A stretch of 64,000 bases of DNA, taken from Druceiella hillmani. Its lineage: Eukaryota > Arthropoda > Insecta > Lepidoptera > Hepialidae. Where the stretch lies: contig JAYKKI010000139.1 in the NCBI GenBank assembly GCA_039881145.1, positions 1,674,001 to 1,738,000 of the forward strand, read 5' to 3'. The notes below the pieces were generated by a model, which worked only from the letters and a program-made list of their open reading frames with translations, searched no databases and was not told where the DNA came from. The position numbers and the translations under genes are program-made. Shown here in pieces: positions 11,868-21,394 of this stretch. Positions within the stretch are counted from its first letter, which is position 1. Every line of letters starts with the position of its first letter.

Positions 11868-12836
11868 TGGTTAAAAACGATAAGAGCTAGTAAAATTATT
11901 GCGCTGTTTGAATAAGGCTGTAGCCAATGTTATGTGTCTTAGCAGTATAATGTGAGCCGTTCCACCGTCCAAAGGAACTGACAACGATACCAAGAAACGG
12001 GCTCCAACAGTAGAAGGCCCGGTTCTTGAAGAAAACGGCGCACTGAGCCACGGGGCGACCGCTTAGTCAGTCAAGCGCTACGAAATCGTCAAGTTACGTA
12101 CGTGGATCTCAAACAGAACCTCGAGGACGTCAGAGGTACACGAGTAAGACTATGGACAGACAGAAGGAGATTTCAGGCCGTCAGTATACATGAGCATCGA
12201 GTTGCCAGATTGAGATTAGCTCAATTTTTTTCGTCATGGACTCAACAAAACTGGAAAAGTGTTTCATTCTCCGATGAACCTTAGTGGTGAGGATCGACAT
12301 CGGCGAGTCTTACGAAGACCTGGAGAACGCTTTACAGAAGTTTGCTTTGAAGAAATCACTCCTTACGATGGAAGCTTCGAAATATTTTGGGCTGGTATTA
12401 ACTCAGATGACCGTACCGAGTTAGTTTTTATTGAAAATTGCACACTTAATGCGCAAAGGTACATAACAGAGGTTCTCATTCCTCATGCCTAACCCGCATT
12501 AACAGCAGTTGGAGGCGAGTCGATTTATATGGACGACAATTCTCGCTCTAGACAGACTGACTGAGGTTAGACTGGTCGCTCTAGACTGACTGAGGTTAGA
12601 CTGGCCAGCTAGAAGTCCCGACCTCAATCCGATAGAACAGATATGGGATAATCTCAAACGATGCGTCAGAACTGTAAAACCAGCTCCAGAAAACATCCAG
12701 GCCCTTAAACATTTTTTTGTCGCTGAATGGGAACGTATTTCTCAGGATATGATAAAAAACGTCGTCGAAAGCATGCCTAGCAGATTAAGCGCATTGATAT
12801 TAGCTAGAGGAGGCCATACTCGTTACTACATTTTCA
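11868..12836 (+). pseudogene. Tc1-family transposase pseudogene (DD34E type)
   Basis: Cut-and-paste transposase of the IS630-Tc1-mariner superfamily, here non-functional. Reading across frames gives an N-terminal helix-turn-helix region with stops (words CSQCYVS, SRSTVQR, RYQETGS, RRPGS). A middle part includes QALRNRQVTYVDL. The first catalytic Asp sits in VSFSDE (about 12265-12282). Then, after a frame change, RRPGERFTEVCFEE and FWAGIN follow, the second Asp is in YMDDNSR (about 12527-12547), and the third acidic residue is the Glu in SPDLNPIEQIW (12614-12646). The C-terminus ends with ARGGHTRY, typical of this family. At least two frameshifts and several stops are present. Between the second and third catalytic motifs the normal spacer is replaced by a tandem duplication (12541-12605), so the active site could not form. 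The family assignment is secure; the exact lineage is not. Confidence 0.9.
12541..12605. repeat. Tandem duplication of about 32 bp inside the transposase
   Basis: TCGCTCTAGAC...TGACTGAGG and GTTAGACTGG occur twice in a row, differing by a 4-bp indel. The duplication lies exactly between the second and third catalytic motifs and replaces coding sequence normally found there. Confidence 0.8.
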
Positions 12837-13099
12837 AATTTTATGTTAAATTAATAAAAAATATTCAAAAACAAACTTTAGCCATGTTTAATGTACCAGT
12901 ATGAAAACGCTCGTCTGTGGACTTTACGTCGTTTTTTTATTTATTCGCATTTTTAATGATTGAAGTAGGTAAAAACTATAGCTTAATAATAAATAACAAT
13001 ATTCTCATCATATCGCCATATAAAATGCATCAAATAATAATAAAATAACTCTGATATGGTTTATTCCTATAAGTATCCGTTTTTTTTTGCAAAAGAGTT

Positions 13100-13100
<1 letters not shown>

Positions 13101-13141
<41 letters not shown>

Positions 13142-13192
13142 TTTATTTATTTATTTATATATATATGTATATATGTGTATATATTTATATAT

Positions 13193-13237
<45 letters not shown>
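13101..13237. repeat. Compound AT-rich microsatellite
   Basis: (TA)n, then (TTTA)n around 13138-13160, then TA/TG/CA mixtures, then (TA)n again to 13237. Long open frames over it on both strands (13056-13394 and 13151-13363) are spurious. Confidence 0.97.
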
Positions 13238-13240
<3 letters not shown>

Positions 13241-13856
13241 AGTCCCACTTAGAGACATCCAAACGAAAACCTTATCAAGGTTTAATTTAAAAACAAATAG
13301 ATATACTAGAAACTTTAAGTTTTTCAAGTTATTTTGTTTTAAAAAATTGGAAAAAATTACCATTTTCCATAAAGTTTTTCATACCATTTCCTGAAATAAA
13401 GTTATTTTGTGACTTTTTTTAATAGTAAATATGTATACTAATCTCTTACATTGCAATTAAAACTGTTTTAATGCTCATTATGCCTTTTCTTTGAGAAAAC
13501 CCTGGGATGAAAAAACACTAAGCTTAGAATGAATCTGATTGGTCTTTTGGCCCATTTAATGTGAGCTTCAGAATGATACAATATATCTTATTTCTCTTCG
13601 TATAAATTTAGTTTTTTCAATGCTATCGGAATCCCCGTTTTTACAAGAAATAAGGATGTAAAACCCAAATTCATTTTAATCCGGAAATTAAATATCAAAA
13701 TCAATAATAACTAACTAAAAATGTAAACACCGCATAACAACCAGCTTTCTACTACCTCAATAACTGTCGACAAAAAAGTTCTCCAAATCTACTCGCGCAT
13801 GACCTTCAAGTTGTTAAGTTAAGCATGACCTTCAAGTCTTAAGTAAATTAAAAAAA
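13238..13856. other. Non-coding stretch upstream of the PLE fragment
   Basis: No reverse-transcriptase motif of a Penelope-like element was recognised here, although that domain would normally lie upstream of the endonuclease; the element is apparently 5-prime truncated. At 13798-13849 the phrase GCATGACCTTCAAGT is duplicated (about 26 bp apart). Confidence 0.5.
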
Positions 13857-14399
13857 CTACTAATACAAGAAATATACCCGGTCGTACCAAATAATAGTAA
13901 TATTTACTATAAATCTATCCCATACATATGTAATGTATCACTCAAATTAGGAAAACTCTTAACTAATAATAAAAATATAAATAATATAACATGTACGTAT
14001 AGTACCTTAAATAACTTGGGTAAAACCTTATTAATAATAAAGAAAAAATAGATAAACATAAAAAGAGTGGTATCTATAAACTCTTAAATGTAACGACTGT
14101 AATACATACATATATACATAGGTCAAACAGGAAGAAATTTTAATACAAGATATAAAGAACACATTGCCAGCTGGCGAAATAATAAACCAGACACATCTCA
14201 CTTTGCTAAACATCTCATTGAAAATAACCATCACCCCCATACTGATAATTCCCCCTATATATTACAAATAAATACAAAAGGTAATAAACTTAATATCCTA
14301 GAAACATTAGAAATAAACAGACATAAAAAAGATATCAAGGTCAATATATTAAATGAACAACTAAATATAATATCATCACCCATTCTTAATATCTTCTAG
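13857..14399 (+). pseudogene. Penelope-like element C-terminus: GIY-YIG endonuclease pseudogene
   Basis: The C-terminal nicking endonuclease part of a Penelope-like retroelement, which in intact elements follows a reverse transcriptase. An opening frame (13857-14048) gives a linker with SIPYICNVSLKLGKLL, like the segment that precedes the endonuclease. Then, in shifted frames, SGIYKL (14066-14083), CNDC (14089-14100) and YIGQTGRNF (14115-14141) are followed by NTRYKEH, SHFAKHLIENNHH, the acidic ILETLEINRHKK and a terminal SSPILNIF stop at 14397-14399. These supply the GIY and YIG strands, the conserved Arg, the Cys/His residues and the catalytic-type Glu. Two small frame errors are visible: two extra bases before CNDC, and an 8-base ATA/CAT-type expansion between CNDC and YIG, probably slippage. 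No reverse transcriptase remains upstream. The hammerhead-bearing terminal repeat lies about 470 bp downstream on the same strand. Confidence 0.85.
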
Positions 14400-14867
14400 A
14401 TATAATATAAATATACAACATTGATATTACAGTACCCTGGAAATTGTTTCAGCACTAATACACATATAAATATATGTATATTTAATAAAAACAAAAAATT
14501 AAAAGAAATAAATAAATAAATATATGAATCCACAAAATAGGAGATATGTAGAATTAGTGTATTACCTTGTCCTTACTTTCAAATACCCTTGCTTTTGTAT
14601 AATATATTATGGAGAATAACTTCCATTTAATTTCATTATATATTACCGTAAAGTTTGCATTGTATAACCTCACATAATAACAACAATTGAATTTATTACC
14701 CTCACTAAAATACTGGTATATTGTATAACTCTCGGTAATATAATAAAACCTACTCTGCGCCCCTGCAATAAACTCACTAACATAAACAATGGAAAAATCC
14801 GCACAATCCAGGCTTCCGCTATTGTGTTTGAAACATATAAATGCTGTTGGTTGTTCCTAAGAGTTAA
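14400..14867 (+). other. Presumed 3-prime non-coding part of the PLE
   Basis: AT-rich sequence without open frames of note between the endonuclease stop and the terminal repeat. It is probably part of the same retroelement insertion by position; no internal motif supports this independently. Confidence 0.45.
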
Positions 14868-14980
14868 TCTTTGCTAATATCCCACCTGAAGATGTTGTAA
14901 TACAACGAAACCTAGGTCGTGGTAAGGAAATTAAAGAAAGTAGAAATAATACTACATCACGTAGTTTCATTTAATTGTGA
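14868..14980 (+). mobile_element. PLE terminal repeat, copy B
   Basis: Starts TCTTTGCTAATATCCCACC and ends TTTAATTGTGA. It is nearly identical to the right arms of the units at 7899 and 18105 but is single and not paired with an inverted partner. It follows the PLE endonuclease frame in the same orientation, which ties the whole family to a Penelope-like element. After TGTGA it diverges from the tail shared by the other copies. Confidence 0.8.
14882..14922 (+). ncRNA. Hammerhead ribozyme motif in PLE terminal repeat
   Basis: Best copy on the plus strand. Stem I pairs CCAC (14882-14885) with GTGG (14919-14922). The core is CTGAAGA (14886-14892). Stem II is GTTGT (14894-14898) and ACAAC (14902-14906) with an AAT loop. 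GAAA (14907-14910) follows. Stem III is ACC/GGT (14910-14912 with 14915-14917) around a two-base loop. The predicted cut is after C14918. All invariant core bases are present; U14893 is unpaired before stem II. In this family, such short stem III forms are thought to act mainly as tandem dimers in the retroelement RNA. Confidence 0.72.
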
Positions 14981-15471
14981 TTAATGTTATTATTAGAACA
15001 AACTCCAGTGCGTGATAAAGAATATAATTAGGCGTGAGGTCTATTGCGTAACATAGAACACAATGAATATTTATTTTGTGTGAGCAATAATGAAAACTAG
15101 TTTCATTGTAGTCTAACTCTGTAGCTTCGATTTAAAAATATAGCAGGATTTTAGAAATTTTAGAGACTTCGCTCTTTGAATATCGTGTTTCTTACTCTTT
15201 TTACAATAACACATGTTAGTTAAACTGGAAGACGAACTACGATTCCCAAGTTGGAATCTAGCAAATTTTGCGTAATAATGAGATGTACAAGCGTTTTACA
15301 TGCTTGTTATCCAAGATGGGTAGAATTTTTTAAGAATCATAGTTCAAACAATTTGAGCTGCATAGTTTTCATAGTCATCAGAAATTATTATTTGTCGCAC
15401 ATATATAATTTCACAAGCTCATCGATTCCTTCTTACGGTCAATAAACCTAAACTGTGACCGATATTGCCAT
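14981..15471. other. Gene-free stretch
   Basis: No supported feature. The 64-codon frame 15251-15445 (+) has no recognisable domain; it might contain highly eroded upstream transposase sequence of the next entry, but I cannot show it. Confidence 0.5.
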
Positions 15472-15760
15472 CTCTAACGGAATAATTTGCCTGAACTGTT
15501 CAAAAACGTATAATTTAATCTGAAGCACCGTGTATGGTTCCAACAGCGTAGCGCATCATGCCACTACGCTAAACAAGTGCGCGTGTACGTTAATCGTATT
15601 TATCATAATAAGCAGATTGGCGGCAGAGGTTCAACAGGATGACCCCTCGATATTCAGACTTCAACCTGATTGACTATTTCATTTGAAGCTATTCCATAGA
15701 TATAGTATATGTCAAAGAAGCGACTTTAGAAATGGAGCTTATGTGAAAATCCATAGAGTA
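15472..15760 (+). pseudogene. Fossil mariner/Tc-like transposase C-terminal fragment
   Basis: A worn piece of an IS630-Tc1-mariner superfamily transposase of a different lineage from the one at 11868. Translated pieces include RNNLPELFKNV, HRVWFQQ (about 15526-15546), CHYAKQVRVYVNRIYHNKQI, then after a frame change PRYSDFNLIDYFI with a stop followed by IDIVYVKEATLEMEL. These correspond to the family phrases WFQQDGAPPHY and WPPRSPDLTPLDFFLWG. The catalytic Asp of the first phrase is missing (QQRSAS), while the Asp of LIDYF remains. Stops and a frameshift make it certainly non-functional. It appears much older than the 11868 copy. Confidence 0.8.
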
Positions 15761-17086
15761 ATCTGCACTAACAAAACGATGTAGATTATGAATTGCCACA
15801 AGTAGAAATAATTTTCTAAATCTTTTATAATTTGTTAATAGTTTTTATTCGATTATTTGTTTTTGATATTCAATTTATACATCCATAGTAAATTTTACAT
15901 TGGTTTAGTACAATGTCCTTAGTAATAATTATCTTTTGCGCCGAAATAGCAAGAGCTGAATTTCTAATAAAACAATAAATTATAGGACAGAGATTCGCTC
16001 AGTGCTTAATACATTTTTCTTTTCATTGAAAAGTGTCGAAATAGGGTAATCAAAGTTAAGATGTTTTCATTTAGACATAAAACATAAAAAAAACTCAACG
16101 GCCGTTCCAAAGATTACCAGCACACATGATTTTGCTTTATTAAGCTCTACAAGTCACACTTATAATTAAAACTATTGTAAAAATAACATTTTATTAACAT
16201 TGGGAATCTGATCTGCTTAGCGATGCTTAAAAAGATAAAGTTGCTATTGATCCCATTCGCTGTCTGGACATGGATACTGATAAATCTGTATAGAGATTGT
16301 GAGAATATTAATTATACTACAACATTCGTTTTTACAAGAGCCCTTATGAGCTTTGATAAATTATTTCATTCGTAGAATTATCCGTTGCGAACTATAACAA
16401 GGAAGTTTAATTGAACAGATTTGATGAAAGTCCATTAAAGGAAGATAATGCATTGAAAAGTGGTCTCAATTTACCGATACCAAAATTACTTTTCAAACTT
16501 CATGTTTTTGAAAATGAAAAATTTTCAAAAACATGACGAGAGAAAATGTCCTTTGCATTTGGACATTGAAGAAAGGCGCAAATCGTCATAAGATATCTGC
16601 GAGAGTTTCTGATGTTGAAGATTAAAAGTTGTTTGAAGATTGGTCAGATTACTTAGTCGAGTCAATTTAGGATGATATTAAAGGAGAGATAAAAATTTAA
16701 CGTTTAAAAGTTGACAAATGAATTTCATAATTGTTTATGGCAGACAAAAATGTCGGTTGGTAATTTAAAAAAGATATGATAATGTAAATACAAATTTAAA
16801 TATTTATTTTGTTCATCTCATTCTTGCTATTGACTCTTCTAATAAATATTCTAGAGTAATTTTTCTGAATTATTTGTAATATATACGTTAATTTTGTTAA
16901 TAATTTTAATTATAAACAGTGAAGTTATTAAAAAGTATTCAGTAAAAACAAATTGAATATCTTAAGTCATAACATTTCAGCGAATTATGCAATTGGACAA
17001 TAATGAAAAATGCAGAAAATACGTCGCGCAGCCACCGATGGCACCAGCATATCTAAACATAAAAAAGTTAATAGTAAATTTAACTA
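15761..17086. other. Gene-free stretch with one hairpin
   Basis: Nothing coding recognised. The strong 15-bp hairpin at 16501-16535 is listed separately. Confidence 0.55.
16501..16535. repeat. Perfect 15-bp hairpin
   Basis: CATGTTTTTGAAAAT (16501-16515), five-base spacer GAAAA, then its exact reverse complement (16521-16535). Too short for a typical microRNA precursor; no terminator-like role is expected in this genome. Confidence 0.85.
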
Positions 17087-17201
17087 TCTATAAGATAATA
17101 TCAATAAGTAACTTACTTAAATGACTTTCTATAAACTTATTGCTATTAACTTACGTAATCTACAAGTTAATATCAATAAATAACTTACTTAAATGACTTT
17201 C
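17087..17201. repeat. Two-unit tandem repeat, period about 72 bp
   Basis: The phrase ATCTA(T/C)AAG(A/T)TAATATC is followed by AATAA(G/A)TAACTTACTTAAA in both 17087-17129 and 17159-17201, ending with TGACTTTC in each; only a few bases differ. Confidence 0.85.
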
Positions 17202-18104
17202 GTATGAGCTGAACCTGGGGCAAAATAGCTAAGAAATATATGCAATAAGAAATAATAGCTAAGAAATATATACTTTTGTTGAATTACATAAATTCGAGCG
17301 TTTCTGTATAAATTTATAATAATTTTTTTTTTAATTTATTGCATGTTTACGATTTAATAACATTTATATAAGAACTACAAGAATTTCGATTGTATTGTGC
17401 AGTGATTTTAAGGTACATTAAACAAGAGTACTTAGAACCAAAAAAACGAATGTGTTATAAATAGTGAACTAAAAATTTGTAAAAATGCAAAAAACCTATG
17501 ATTGTACAGGTGCACTCAGTAAAATTACTACGCCATATTTCATAACTGTATCATATAATCCGCCAGCACTGATTGATCCTTAAATGAAATTGATATGTAA
17601 AAAAATACGATAGATTTACCTACTTTTTTTTTATTTGTTTGTCCATTTGCATTTCTTAAAAATAATGATACACATTATTATTTTATTTAAGGAATGAAAT
17701 AATAATGTTGAAGAAAATTATCAATTACATTTACAGTTTACGAACTCTACTAAATATAAAGAGGTAAAATACAGATTGGAAAATATTCATGCAATTTTTT
17801 TTTAAATATACAAAAACACCACAGAACAATGTAATATGTAGAATACTCGTATAGATTTTCTCGAAAATTTAAAGTGTAGATGTAAAATATGTTTACTTCG
17901 ATGACCTATTTGAAGACTGCTAAGTGATTAAAAGCTAGTTAAAAAATCGGGCACGTATATACGTACGTGCATTCGTAGACATGCATTCTCTTACGCACGC
18001 ATGCACACTCGTGCGTTGGTATATACAGATTCTGACATGATACCATCAATTATTCATAGAAGTGATTTGACAATTTTCGTATAGTTTCTGAATATCTTCT
18101 ATTC
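17202..18104. other. Gene-free stretch
   Basis: No supported gene. At 17950-18020 there is an unusual run of alternating purine-pyrimidine words (GCACGTATATACGTACGTGC, ACGCACGCATGCACAC) that is locally GC-richer than its surroundings; no function assigned. Confidence 0.55.
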
Positions 18105-18160
18105 ATAATTAAATGAAACTACGTGATGTAGTATTATTTCTACTTTCTTTGGTTTCTTTA

Positions 18161-18201
18161 CCACGACCTAGATTTCGTTGTATTACAACATCTTCAGGTG
18201 G
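18161..18201 (-). ncRNA. Hammerhead ribozyme motif, minus strand
   Basis: Read on the minus strand: stem I CCAC/GTGG (18201-18198 with 18164-18161), core CTGAAGA (18197-18191), stem II GTTGT/ACAAC, GAAA, stem III A-T-C with G-G-T containing one G-U pair, and a GTC cleavage triplet with the cut before position 18164. All core bases are present. It lies opposite the plus-strand remnant at 18247, so a transcript through the unit would fold the two arms on each other. Confidence 0.65.
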
Positions 18202-18246
18202 GATATTAGCAAAGATATCTTTGCTAAAAGAATCTTTTCTAATATC

Positions 18247-18284
18247 CCACCTGAAGATGTAATACAACGAAACCTAGGTCGTGG
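18247..18284 (+). ncRNA. Hammerhead motif with shortened stem II
   Basis: Stem I CCAC/GTGG, CTGAAGA, GAAA, stem III and the GTC triplet are all retained, but three bases of the 5-prime strand of stem II are deleted (GATGTAATACAAC instead of the longer form). Stem II can form at most a weak helix, so activity is doubtful. Confidence 0.55.
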
Positions 18285-18390
18285 TAAATAAATTAAAGAA
18301 AGTAGAAATAATACTACATCATGTAGTTTCATTTAATTGTGAATAATGAATTTCTACAAAATTAACGCCAAACAAATTCAATTTTCTGTT

Positions 18391-21046
18391 CAGTTTGTTA
18401 TAGAGAATCGTCTATCTGAATTGTAGATGCATTATCTGTTAAATGCACGTAGAGAGTAGGAAAAGGAGAAGGTGAGAGGCACAGAGGGAATAAAAATAAT
18501 GAAGGATTATACTGAAACGAATCTAGTCATTTAATTCAGTTCCGACACGTTCGCACAGAACAAAGTGATCGATTCGTTTCAATACACTTATTAAAAACAT
18601 CTGGCTTCAAAATTTTAAACAGAGTTACTTGGTATATTCCAAAAACCGAGGAAAGGTAAAGTTTGTTTAAATTTCATACAAGTTATACTGTCGATCTCAC
18701 GGGGAAATGTGCCGATATTTGGGTTTGATGCATGTTGATAGACAAAAATTGTAAATTATACTGATCGATGAAAATTTATTTTGAGCTCAAAACTGGTTTG
18801 TCTAGTTAAAACTTTATCACTCCTATGCATTATTTTAGAAAACTATAGATAATTTTTATAATAAAACAATTCTAAATATCAATAATTAGTAATTTTGGTT
18901 GTACTTATAATAACGAAATGCTAAAGAATGATTTTGAGTATGAATTCTGTACTTTAAAGCACTTTATAAAAATGGGACCCTTCGAACTTTAAATTAAAAA
19001 GTAGCGCGAGAAAAGTATGCTTGATCTGTTTTATTTTATTTATTTTTTAAAATCGTAGCTAAAATCCAATAACATATTAAATTAAGAAAAAATACTTTTG
19101 AAGTACGTTGAAACTCGTTTTTAAGTCAATAATATCCGTTTGTAAGTCAACATATTAATTTTTAATATTAAATTGATATTGCAATCGGCTGTATGAAACA
19201 GTGTAAAACAACTTCACGCACAGTTTTTAAAATCACAGTAATAGGTTCTAAGGGATCTATTATCCTAATTTGACCTAGCTTTTTTGTTTTCATTATTTTT
19301 AGAACCACATCTATTCTTACAACATATGTACAGAGCCGTAGAAAGCTATTATTCTTGATAAAATGTCATCTTTTTATGCTAAACGATTTTCAGATTTCAG
19401 GTTTTTTGGTTACTGTTGTTGAAAACACTTCATATATACTAAATAATAAGATACTAGCATTTCTGAAAGTGTCTTATAGGTTTTGATAATTTATTAGCGA
19501 ATGAGCCACTATTGTCAATTACCCAGAAAAGCACACCAATTTAAAAAAAAGTTATAACCGAATATCATTCTATTCATGCGTTGTAAGGTTTCATTAAATT
19601 TATTGGAGTTGTATCATGGAAATGTCAAAACAGCTGCGAAGCCGTAAAAGATGAAATATTCCATCGTAAAGCTCGGAACTTGTTAATGCAACGAAGTGCA
19701 CACACATTGGTATTTTTTTTAAGATATATATGTATTTTAAAGTAAATAGAGTGACTTGGCAATCGAACGTCACATCAGAATAATCTATTATTTTAATTGA
19801 AAATAGCACTAGCAGGCCAAATTTAGGCATACACAAATATTAATAAAGCACTCAGTGCGCTAATATTAGATATATTTTGTTGTATGTCGATACTATTGTC
19901 TTGTGTAATTGCCTAGTTACTCTGTCTAAGAAATTAAGATATCAAATATTGATTCGGTCACTGCAAAATGTTGTTAGTTAATTAATTAGGTAACAATTTA
20001 TGACAAAGTTGTTGGATAGACGCTCCCATAGGTAGGTACTGAATAAACTAATATACTTGGTTTTACAATAGATCTCGCCACTTTTTACGGTAGAAGAAAC
20101 GTTGCGAGGCTTGCATTTTTTTTACAATTTATGTTTATGATAGGATCTCATTTCTTTTCGTAGGTATACAGTATTTCAGAGTCTATTGCAATATTCATTG
20201 TTATGGTAAAAAGTTCATGTTGTCTGTTTTATTGTAACTAAATATTTGCTAAAATTTTTAAAATTAGGTGAGGTGTCTTTGTTTAGATAAGGCATTTGCT
20301 TTTAGTGCAAAAGTACGATAGGTAACCGTAGGTATCTACTTATTAAAATGAGTTGAAGAAGTTTAAGCATAGCGTATGATATATTCTAAAATTATCCAAA
20401 TTATAAACAACAATCGCCAAATTATAGGCAGAGTTTCGGGCACATCTGAAGGGGTATTGAATCTGAAGCACGTGTGGTTAGAATATTGCTCTTCTAGCAA
20501 TGGTACTACTTTAATGTTGATCAAAATTTTAGCTCAATGATCAGGTTTAATAAAAATGAAACGATTAAATAAGATTATAACTCAAACACAATTAGGAATA
20601 TAAAATAACTGAAACATTTATAGTATTTCTATTAAACTATTTTAAAAAGTAGTTGTGCTTACGACTTTGTACGCGAAGTATAGAAATAATGATTCAATGA
20701 TATCATGGGTAATAATAATTATAATTGAAATATTAAATATACATTGCGCTATCTGCGAATGTACATTAAGCATTTGTGTACTACACGTTCAGTAATATTT
20801 TTCTTTGTGGTATTAATGCAACGTTAATTATTTTTTGAAAAAAAAACAAAATCGCATATCTTCTGATCGTTTGAATCGATTTCAGTACAATGAAAACTAA
20901 ATATTATTTCAAATTTAGCCCTGTTTTTTTAAGTCTATCTATTTTAGGTCATTAGTCCGTATGTGATGCGTACGCAAAGAAATACAATTCACAGATAACA
21001 ATACAAGACACAAACAAATTCACAAATATGCAATGTGAATTTTTAT
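18391..21046. other. Gene-free stretch
   Basis: No gene recognised. A purine-rich tract runs at about 18447-18510 (GAGAGTAGGAAAAGGAGAAG and beyond). The 78-codon minus-strand frame at 19600-19836 has no domain I know and the composition expected by chance. Confidence 0.5.
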
Positions 21047-21048
21047 TA

Positions 21049-21132
<84 letters not shown>

Positions 21133-21134
21133 TA
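21047..21134. repeat. (TA)n microsatellite
   Basis: Almost uninterrupted TA run of about 40 units with ATGTA and ACATA edges. Confidence 0.98.
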
Positions 21135-21394
21135 AACATTAATATCGTTTGGTCATATTACCTAATATAATTCTCGCATGCGTAAAAACATGATGAATAT
21201 CTGAATAAAATCTATCAAGCACGAGTTGGATTCACAGGAAGATACGAAAATATTGATAAGTGTTTAGATGTGTGGGAGGTTTCCGTACAAATTAAGAAAC
21301 ATTAATATTTAAAGTGTACACGGCATTTCCATTAGACCATGTACAAATATTAATTTTTCACAGCCCAAATATATAGGCGACTGTATCTTTCACT

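Larger units (their letters stand above)
11643..12945 (+). mobile_element. Tc1-type DNA transposon, decayed
   Basis: The element body is defined by the transposase pseudogene inside. The left edge may be TACAGTGCATTCGGG at 11643, which has the CAGTG start usual for this superfamily. On the right, the reverse complement of 12905-12945 contains ACGTAAAG and GAGCGTTTTCAT, resembling ACGTCAAAG and GAACGTTCTAT just inside the left edge, with a gap. The terminal inverted repeats are therefore only tentatively placed, and no clear TA duplication was confirmed. Confidence 0.5.
18105..18383. mobile_element. PLE-derived fold-back unit, copy C (inverted terminal pair)
   Basis: Same design as the unit at 7899: left arm from 18105, right arm to about 18341, and a right-hand tail to about 18383 (ATTAACGCCA...ATTCAAT). 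The arms meet at the same GCAAAGATATCTTTGC junction (about 18209-18224). In this copy a further 14 bp (AAAAGAATCTTTTC-like) is inserted on the right of the junction. Possible short target repeats TTCTATT (18098-18104) and TTCTGTT (18384-18390) flank it, with one mismatch. The left arm carries an intact hammerhead on the minus strand; the right arm has a damaged one on the plus strand. Confidence 0.7.

Noticed and set aside
12499..12696. 65-codon minus-strand frame
   Set aside because: It is antisense to the Tc1 transposase and kept open by the internal tandem duplication.
14031..14240. 69-codon minus-strand frame
   Set aside because: It is antisense to the Penelope-like endonuclease pseudogene, whose motifs are clear on the plus strand.
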